From Anaerolineae bacterium (GTDB taxonomy: Bacteria > Chloroflexota > Anaerolineae > Anaerolineales > Villigracilaceae), in the NCBI GenBank assembly GCA_003141915.1, contig PLNY01000378.1, positions 1-5,945 of the forward strand: a DNA stretch of 5,945 nt, read 5' to 3'. The notes beneath the pieces are model-generated. The model was not told the DNA's origin. It did not search any database and was given only the letters and a program-made list of their open reading frames with translations. Each line of letters starts with the position of its first letter. The first letter of the stretch is position 1. Both the position numbers and the translations under genes were made by a program. This document shows, piece by piece, positions 1 to 4,239 of the stretch.

Positions 1-1
1 G

Positions 2-337
2 ATGATGAAGGCGCATGTCTATGCCGTCTGCATGGCGCGCCGCGAGGACCTCGGCCCGCAGGCGTTGGTGCGCGGCGGATTTACCAGCATCGTCGAATAT
101 CCCGCCCGCATCACAACGCAAGTGTTTGAGATTGAAGGCACGATGGAATTGCCCGGACGATTTGATTTCACCACGCTGATGTCGGAAGGCACGCGCGACT
201 TTGTCCCGATCTTCAATGCCACGTTGACGGCCATCCTGCTCCCCAACCTGCGCGTGGAGACGGCGGGCATGTTGATCAACCGCAAGCAGATTGATCTGAT
301 CGCGCTGCTTAATCAGCGCGTGAAGCCCGAAAGTTAA
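2..337 (+). CDS. Unrecognised small protein, 3' part of gene (5' end may lie outside window)
   Basis: An open frame of 111 residues ends at TAA 335-337. It stays open to the left edge, so the ATG at position 2 may be the true start or an internal Met; no ribosome binding site is visible because the window begins there. I do not recognise the family. The protein has no signal peptide or transmembrane segment. It looks beta-rich, with alternating hydrophobic residues in the second half (VFEIEGTMEL, then ATLTAILLPNLRVETAGMLI), and ends in a short helix-like stretch before KPES. Its codons are G/C-rich at third positions (one hand-counted line is about 62% G+C), which supports real coding and contrasts with the A+T-richer kinase genes across the tRNA. 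Its neighbour downstream is a tRNA gene with its own promoter, so no function can be inferred from context. The complementary frame (19-285) is a shadow. Confidence 0.6.
   Translation: MMKAHVYAVCMARREDLGPQALVRGGFTSIVEYPARITTQVFEIEGTMELPGRFDFTTLMSEGTRDFVPIFNATLTAILLPNLRVETAGMLINRKQIDLIALLNQRVKPES
301..320 (+). other. Perfect 7-bp inverted repeat near the 3' end of the first gene
   Basis: CGCGCTG (301-307) and CAGCGCG (314-320) are exact reverse complements around a 6-nt loop (cttaat). The repeat lies inside the last codons of the first gene and ends 14 nt before its stop codon. No T-run follows, so it is not a standard intrinsic terminator. It could be a 3'-end stabilising hairpin in the mRNA or a chance product of G/C-rich codons. 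Confidence 0.4.
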
Positions 338-347
338 AGCAAATCGC

Positions 348-376
348 TTGACCAGCGTGCAAGGGGATGATACAAT
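348..376 (+). promoter_or_regulatory. Sigma70-type promoter for the tRNA-Glu unit
   Basis: A -35 box TTGACC (348-353) and a -10 box TACAAT (371-376) are separated by exactly 17 nt. The -10 is preceded by TGA (368-370), giving an extended -10 (TGn). Each box matches 5 of 6 consensus bases. Transcription would start near 383, about 75 nt before the mature tRNA and just ahead of the first leader hairpin. The promoter begins 10 nt after the stop codon of the first gene, so the tRNA is probably transcribed independently of it. Confidence 0.75.
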
Positions 377-387
377 CCGCCCGCTTT

Positions 388-443
388 GGTATGGGTGGCT
401 TCATGCCACCGCATACCGCACCGGTGATACGAGTCATTGGTGC
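388..443 (+). other. Structured 5' leader of the tRNA-Glu transcript: two adjacent hairpins
   Basis: Hairpin 1 pairs GGTATG (388-393) with CATACC (412-417) and GGTGGC (394-399) with GCCACC (405-410). This gives a 12-bp stem with one bulged G (411) and a 5-nt loop. Hairpin 2 begins at the very next base: 418-427 pairs with 434-443 over 10 bp, including two G-U wobbles (423-438 and 424-437), around a 6-nt loop. The wobbles pair in + strand RNA but would be C-A mismatches in the opposite strand, which fits transcription from the 348-376 promoter. There is no T-run, so neither hairpin is a plain terminator. Only 14 nt separate hairpin 2 from the tRNA 5' end, where RNase P would cut. The structure could guide tRNA processing, protect the leader, or be a small RNA in its own right; the role is unknown. 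Confidence 0.65.
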
Positions 444-457
444 GTAAATATGCAGTT

Positions 458-533
458 GCCCCCATCGTCTAGAGGCCCAGGACGCAACCCTTTCAAGGTT
501 AAAACTGGAGTTCGAATCTCCATGGGGGCACCA
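458..533 (+). tRNA. tRNA-Glu (anticodon UUC)
   Basis: A complete 76-nt cloverleaf can be folded by eye. The acceptor stem is 458-464 with 523-529 (7 bp, all Watson-Crick). The D arm is 467-483, with the AGAGGCCC loop typical of bacterial tRNA-Glu. The anticodon stem is 485-489 with 497-501 around loop CTTTCAA (490-496), giving anticodon TTC at 492-494. The T stem is 506-510 with 518-522 around TTCGAAT. The discriminator is A530 and CCA is encoded at 531-533. The anticodon stem has one flaw: its outermost pair (27-43) is C485 opposite A501, leaving four good pairs. Everything else is canonical, so I read it as functional. It reads GAA and GAG codons and supplies Glu-tRNA. The gene stands alone between its own promoter and terminator, with no sister tRNA. 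Confidence 0.96.
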
Positions 534-553
534 GACCGCTCCGTGCTGCAACG

Positions 554-592
554 CTCCACAAGCCGTTGGAGATTACGTGGGCTAAATAAGCC
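554..592 (+). other. Small hairpins in the tRNA 3' trailer
   Basis: CTCCA (554-558) pairs with TGGAG (567-571) over an 8-nt loop. GGCT (580-583) pairs with AGCC (589-592) over a 5-nt loop. Both lie in the roughly 80-nt stretch between the encoded CCA and the terminator. These are short stems and could be chance, but together with the terminator they give the trailer a folded character that may set where 3' nucleases start trimming. Confidence 0.35.
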
Positions 593-612
593 ATATTCTC
601 CTCTGGAATGAT

Positions 613-643
613 AAGCGCCCGTAAGTTTATACAGGCGCTTTTT
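613..643 (+). terminator. Intrinsic terminator of the tRNA-Glu unit
   Basis: AAGCGCC (613-619) is the exact reverse complement of GGCGCTT (634-640). An inner GTA/TAC pairing (621-623 with 630-632) extends the stem past a C/A mismatch. A T-run at 639-643 follows directly. Read on the - strand, the same stem is followed by ATCATTCC with no proper U-tract, so it would terminate the convergent kinase operon (stop at 663-665) weakly at best. I see no better terminator for that operon in the 20 bases between. Confidence 0.85.
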
Positions 644-662
644 CTATTGTCATGAAGCACAG

Positions 663-2624
663 TTAAAGAATCAGTCTGCTATTTGTTCTTTGGGGGGATT
701 GCCTTAAGTGAATGATGAATGTGGTTCCCTTGTTCAATTCGCTTTCCACTTCAATTGTTCCGCCCAATTCATTGACAATCGATTTAACAACATATAATCC
801 AATACCGCTGCCCGGGATCTCGGCAATGGTAACGTTCTTGGCACGATAAAAGCGCTCGAATAGATGCGGAATGGCATCAGACGGAATGCCAAGTCCATGA
901 TCAATAATGGAAATTAGCGCTTCGTTTTCGACTTTCCTAACGACTACCTCGGCAGTACTGCCTTCGGGTGAAAATTTAACTGCATTGTTGATAAAGTTAA
1001 TGAAGACTTGCTGAAGGCCGCCCTTCTCACCCATCACCGAGAGAGATTCATCGATAACATCAAGATGAATCGAGATTTTTTTCTTATAAGCGATCGGCAT
1101 AATCGCCTGGACGGATTCCCGCAAAACAGGGATCAAATCCATGGGCGCGGCTTCAAGTTTTATGGCGCCGCTTTCAAAGCGGCCCGCCATCAATAACGTG
1201 TCAATTAAATTCTTCTGGCGGTTCAATTCGCTCTTCAAGGTGCGCCAGTATTCATCCAATTCCTCCTTCGTGCCGCCCTGTTGAATCAATTCCGTCATTA
1301 AAATCGTAGTGGTCAATGGCGTGCGTAATTCATGGGAAGCGCGATTAATAAAATCGGATTTCATATTCTCCAGGCGAGTCTGATTGGTCACGTCCCGAAT
1401 CACAAGCAATGCTTCTTTGTGGATGATCGGTGACAGACGCGATTCATAAGCGCCATTACTGAATGGCAGGCTGAAACTTTGAACTTCACTAGATGCGGAA
1501 AAGCCCTGCTCTCCGCGCTCGCCCATGATTTTTTTAACCACATCTTCCGGCCAGATATCCGATAATTTTTTCCCGGAGATCATTTCACGGTGCATATAGA
1601 GAGGGTGATCTGGATTCGCACTGTAATCCAAAATAACGCCATGGATATCCAATCGTATGAGAAGGTCCGGCATGGCCGAGAGGATGATCCGGTTACGCAC
1701 TTCGTTCAAACGGATCGTCTCTTCATAACTATAACGCTGGAGCGCTGAACCAATCAGGTTTGCGGCCACGTCTGCCGCGTCCCGCTCGGACGATGACCAG
1801 GTAACGTCTTTTGATTCATAAAAAAGACCCAGAAAGCCCCAAGATCCCAGCGTTCCGCCTATAGGCACAACGGCAAAAGACGGCCCCAATGCGACGCCAT
1901 TGCCATTGAAAAAATTGATGCCCGATATCTTTAGGATGGAGGAAATAAATGGGACAATCACGCTGGAAATATCAATATTGGGAGAGTTTTGTCGATTCCA
2001 TTTATATTGGATGTTAATGGTTGGGCGGGACGAAAAAGTATTAATCTCAAAAATAACGCAACCAAACGCATCAATGGCTTGGCCAAGAGATTCGAGAACT
2101 TCCGGTATCCTTGTTTCAATATTGGAGGAACGCAATAAACGCGCGGTTGCGTCGCTGATCGCGGAAAGTATCCGGGCGTGTTTCTGAAGCATTTGTTTCG
2201 AATATTTTCTTTCAGAAATATCACGTGCGACACTTTGGATATATGCGGGTTGGTTATCCTCGTCATAAACAATGGATGCGCTAATTTCAACCGGAAGTGT
2301 GGTCCCGTCCTTCCTCTTGAGAATTCGCTCATACAAACTTGGTTGATCCTCTACAAGGATGTCGTGGCCAATACTTTCACCAAGCGACATGACCTTACTA
2401 ACGGGCATTCCAATTAATTCATCTTCTTCATAGCCTAACAAATTCAATGCCCGGCGATTCGCCGCAAGGTAATGCAAATCGAGTCCGATAATGAACACGC
2501 ATTCCCCTGTCTGGTCAAACAAGGCCCGGTAATGCGAATTCTCACCCCACGTCTCGATATGCTTCTTCGACAGTGGCAATGAACCAGCAGGGAGTTTACT
2601 TAGAGGAATGGTCTTATCATCCAT
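663..2624 (-). CDS. PAS-GAF-PAS sensor histidine kinase, cytoplasmic
   Basis: Predicted to autophosphorylate on histidine in response to a cytoplasmic signal and pass the phosphate to a receiver. I start it at ATG 2624 (653 aa): a GAGGA ribosome site lies 8 nt upstream, and this Met sits just before the PAS domain. The frame continues to an earlier Met at 2735, but those 37 residues lie inside the preceding gene and look non-native. Domains: PAS about 31-140, ending in RDISERK; GAF-like about 150-300; second, more divergent PAS about 305-412, ending in IRDVTNQ. The HisKA H-box SHELRTPL has phosphoacceptor His431. HATPase_c has N-box NFINNAVKF (543-551), G1 DHGLGIP (575-581), F-box FERFYR (589-594) and G2 GSGIGL (605-610). 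All catalytic motifs are intact. There is no signal peptide or membrane helix. The start overlaps the end of the receiver-kinase gene by 8 nt, so the two are probably translationally coupled and made together. The ligand is unknown. Confidence 0.93.
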   Translation of the reverse strand: MDDKTIPLSKLPAGSLPLSKKHIETWGENSHYRALFDQTGECVFIIGLDLHYLAANRRALNLLGYEEDELIGMPVSKVMSLGESIGHDILVEDQPSLYERILKRKDGTTLPVEISASIVYDEDNQPAYIQSVARDISERKYSKQMLQKHARILSAISDATARLLRSSNIETRIPEVLESLGQAIDAFGCVIFEINTFSSRPTINIQYKWNRQNSPNIDISSVIVPFISSILKISGINFFNGNGVALGPSFAVVPIGGTLGSWGFLGLFYESKDVTWSSSERDAADVAANLIGSALQRYSYEETIRLNEVRNRIILSAMPDLLIRLDIHGVILDYSANPDHPLYMHREMISGKKLSDIWPEDVVKKIMGERGEQGFSASSEVQSFSLPFSNGAYESRLSPIIHKEALLVIRDVTNQTRLENMKSDFINRASHELRTPLTTTILMTELIQQGGTKEELDEYWRTLKSELNRQKNLIDTLLMAGRFESGAIKLEAAPMDLIPVLRESVQAIMPIAYKKKISIHLDVIDESLSVMGEKGGLQQVFINFINNAVKFSPEGSTAEVVVRKVENEALISIIDHGLGIPSDAIPHLFERFYRAKNVTIAEIPGSGIGLYVVKSIVNELGGTIEVESELNKGTTFIIHLRQSPQRTNSRLIL

Positions 2625-3753
2625 AGATAATGTCCTCGGGTCGATGGTCAGGTAGAACAGCCTGTACGTGACATCCCTCGGAAACTTCGAGTAACCGGAC
2701 ATCACCGTCCAAGCCTCGGAATACAGCACGCGCAATCGTCAAACCGACCCCCATTCCATCGTTTTCTCTCGTATCGCCCTGGCTAATCTGGTAAAAACGC
2801 TCAAAGACCTTTTCGTGCAGATCAAGAGGAATTCCTGGCCCGTCATCCTCAACGTCTATCGAAACGCCCCCATTCAAACCCGGTAACATCGTCAAGCGAA
2901 TTCTTCCTCCAGGCAAGCTGAATTTGCAGGCGTTATCAACAAGATGTATGAGAGCATGTATGAATTCACGACGCGGAGCCGTGATCTTACCGGAAGCCGG
3001 AATTTCATATTCAAATTCCAATCCCTTAATCTGGTATCTCTCGAGTCTCTTATTGACCGCAGGACGAATATCCGAATTCAGGTCAATTCGTTGTCTGATC
3101 GTATTAAGGCTTCCTTGATCAATATTATTCAACAAGATTAGGTCAGTAATAAGCGCATCCAAACGATCGGCATTCGATAATGCTATCCTGATGAAATGGC
3201 TTTGTTCCTCCGGGGTATTAAACTTTTGATTTGCTACCAACTCCAAGGGCATCATGATGTTCGTCAATGGGGTACGCAACTCATGATGAAGGTTCTGTAA
3301 AATTTCACGCCGCAGCCTGTTCATGTCCTGCTCGGCAATCGCCTTCATTTGATCGCGGCCGCGTGCCTGCTCGGTATTTACCCGTCGCAGGACGGCCTCG
3401 ATCCTTGCCAATAATTCATCAGTCACAAATGGTTTTGTAATATAGTCATCCGCTCCTTCTTTTAAACCGTTGATTTTATCCATTGGGTCGGTGCGAGCGG
3501 TCAAAAATATAAAGGGAATGGAGGCCAACTTCGGGTCCAAGCTCATCAACTTACGAAGCTCGAACCCATTGGGAGGCGGCATCATAATGTCACACAGAAT
3601 CAAATCTGGCAGAGTTTCTTTGGCCTTTTGTAACCCCTTGTCTCCATCTTCGGCTGTGATAACCCCATAGCCGCTCCGCTTGATCGTCGCCGCCAAGCCC
3701 ATCAGCAGGCCTGGCTCATCATCAATAATCAGGATGGTTGGTTTCTGATTCAC
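2617..3753 (-). CDS. Receiver-histidine kinase hybrid (REC-HisKA-HATPase)
   Basis: A 378-residue protein with its receiver at the N-terminus, unlike classical hybrid kinases that carry it at the C-terminus. REC covers about 5-123: acidic pair D11/D12, phosphoacceptor D55 (CDIMMPP), T85 (FLTAR) and K107 (TKPF), so all key residues are present. A short linker leads to HisKA with H-box HHELRTPL and predicted phosphoacceptor His157. HATPase_c follows with N-box HLVDNACKF (270-278), G1 EDDGPGIP (302-309), F-box FERFY (317-321) and G2 GMGVGL (333-338). It has no membrane segment and no DNA-binding output. The start is GTG at 3753: an in-frame TGA lies only three codons upstream, so no earlier start is possible, and REC begins at residue 5. 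It follows the FHA gene by 2 nt without a clear ribosome site, so coupled translation is likely. The receiver could be phosphorylated by the downstream PAS kinase or by its own kinase domain (inference), with receiver state controlling kinase activity. Confidence 0.93.
   Translation of the reverse strand: MNQKPTILIIDDEPGLLMGLAATIKRSGYGVITAEDGDKGLQKAKETLPDLILCDIMMPPPNGFELRKLMSLDPKLASIPFIFLTARTDPMDKINGLKEGADDYITKPFVTDELLARIEAVLRRVNTEQARGRDQMKAIAEQDMNRLRREILQNLHHELRTPLTNIMMPLELVANQKFNTPEEQSHFIRIALSNADRLDALITDLILLNNIDQGSLNTIRQRIDLNSDIRPAVNKRLERYQIKGLEFEYEIPASGKITAPRREFIHALIHLVDNACKFSLPGGRIRLTMLPGLNGGVSIDVEDDGPGIPLDLHEKVFERFYQISQGDTRENDGMGVGLTIARAVFRGLDGDVRLLEVSEGCHVQAVLPDHRPEDIIYG
2633..2637 (-). 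promoter_or_regulatory. Ribosome binding site that decides the PAS-kinase start
   Basis: GAGGA on the - strand sits 8 nt before ATG 2624, inside the last codons of the receiver-kinase gene. It favours this start over the longer option at 2735. The start and stop codons interleave as ATGGATGA (2624 to 2617), an arrangement typical of reinitiation. Confidence 0.7.
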
Positions 3754-3755
3754 AG

Positions 3756-4127
3756 TTACTCATCGGGGCGCAAGGTACGAGTGGTTCCCTTGGCGATATC
3801 AACCAGTCTGGCATCATTTTTGACAAACATCATTTGAATATCGGAAATCGAAATTAAATCCCCAGAATTCAGGACACAGCGTTCTATTTTTTTGCTATTG
3901 ACAAATGTTCCCGTTGTGGATTCCTGATCGTATAAAACATATTTGCCGTCTTCAAACCGAATCTCCGCATGGAAGCGCGACACAGATACTTCGGGAAAAA
4001 CAATATCATTTTCCAGCAGGCGGCCAAGTCGAATTACTTTTTTTACTAACGGGGTCATTTGCCGGTTGATGATTAAATAAGCATTTTGTTCCGGTGAGAA
4101 TGGACCAGTTCCCGTGGGTTCAGGCAT
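3756..4127 (-). CDS. Small FHA-domain protein (phosphothreonine-binding adaptor)
   Basis: A 123-residue protein that is essentially one FHA domain (about 15-105) with short tails. The diagnostic residues are present in order: G35-R36, N40-D41-I42, S50-R51-x-H53, and the TGTFVN loop (72-77) with conserved N77. FHA domains bind phosphothreonine peptides on partner proteins, so the likely role is a cytoplasmic adaptor recognising a Ser/Thr-kinase product. No Ser/Thr kinase is visible here. I start it at ATG 4127, which has an AAAGGAA ribosome site 7 nt upstream. A TTG 14 codons further up (4169) is in frame but lacks such a site. The tails contain threonines (EPTGTGPF near the start, TTRTL near the end) that could be phosphorylated and bound by the domain itself, which is speculation. 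The gene leads a tight cluster with two histidine kinases, suggesting it recruits or tethers them. Confidence 0.9.
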   Translation of the reverse strand: MPEPTGTGPFSPEQNAYLIINRQMTPLVKKVIRLGRLLENDIVFPEVSVSRFHAEIRFEDGKYVLYDQESTTGTFVNSKKIERCVLNSGDLISISDIQMMFVKNDARLVDIAKGTTRTLRPDE

Positions 4128-4133
4128 ATCAAG

Positions 4134-4140
4134 TTCCTTT
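4134..4140 (-). promoter_or_regulatory. Ribosome binding site of the FHA gene
   Basis: AAAGGAA on the - strand places AGGA (4138 to 4135) 7 nt before ATG 4127. It is the clearest ribosome site in the cluster and argues for this start rather than TTG 4169. Confidence 0.75.
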
Positions 4141-4155
4141 CTTTGCCTTCCTGCA

Positions 4156-4161
4156 AGTATA
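4156..4161 (-). promoter_or_regulatory. Possible -10 element for the FHA-kinase cluster
   Basis: TATACT on the - strand lies in the 112-bp gap between the HD-GYP gene and the FHA gene, about 28 nt before the FHA start. No good -35 sits at 16-18 nt: the 17-nt position reads ATGTTC, and the better TTGCAA is 22 nt away. It may be a weak or activator-dependent promoter, or chance. I see no intrinsic terminator after the HD-GYP stop, so readthrough from that gene is also possible. Confidence 0.35.
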
Positions 4162-4239
4162 AACAGCAAACTCTACAAGAACATTGCAACACACTGGCAA
4201 CCTAAGACCGGTAAAGGTGGAGAGAAGGAATAACCATCC

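Noticed and set aside
388..443. Leader hairpins as an intrinsic terminator or a T-box riboswitch
   Set aside because: No T-run follows either stem. T-box leaders precede synthetase or amino-acid genes and carry a conserved T-box sequence and specifier loop, which I do not see.
458..533. tRNA-Glu as an attachment site of an integrated element
   Set aside because: No direct repeat of the tRNA 3' end and no integrase or excisionase gene is present in the window; only the composition shift hints at transfer.
309..551. An 80-residue open frame on the - strand antisense to the tRNA
   Set aside because: It overlaps the tRNA and the end of the first gene, has no ribosome site, and has no recognisable domain.
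348..611. An 87-residue open frame on the + strand across the tRNA-Glu unit
   Set aside because: It runs through the promoter, leader hairpins and the whole tRNA; its existence follows from RNA structure and chance. There is no ribosome site and no protein-like composition.
613..643. The tRNA terminator as an efficient bidirectional terminator for the convergent kinase operon
   Set aside because: On the - strand the stem is followed by ATCATTCC instead of a U-tract, so only weak activity is likely in that direction.
1958..2332. A 124-residue alternative frame on the - strand inside the PAS kinase gene
   Set aside because: It lies wholly within the GAF/PAS coding region, whose own frame gives intact domains; it is a shadow frame.
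4128..4239. A terminator or riboswitch in the gap between the HD-GYP and FHA genes
   Set aside because: Only 4-5 bp imperfect stems are visible, with no T-run and no conserved aptamer pattern.
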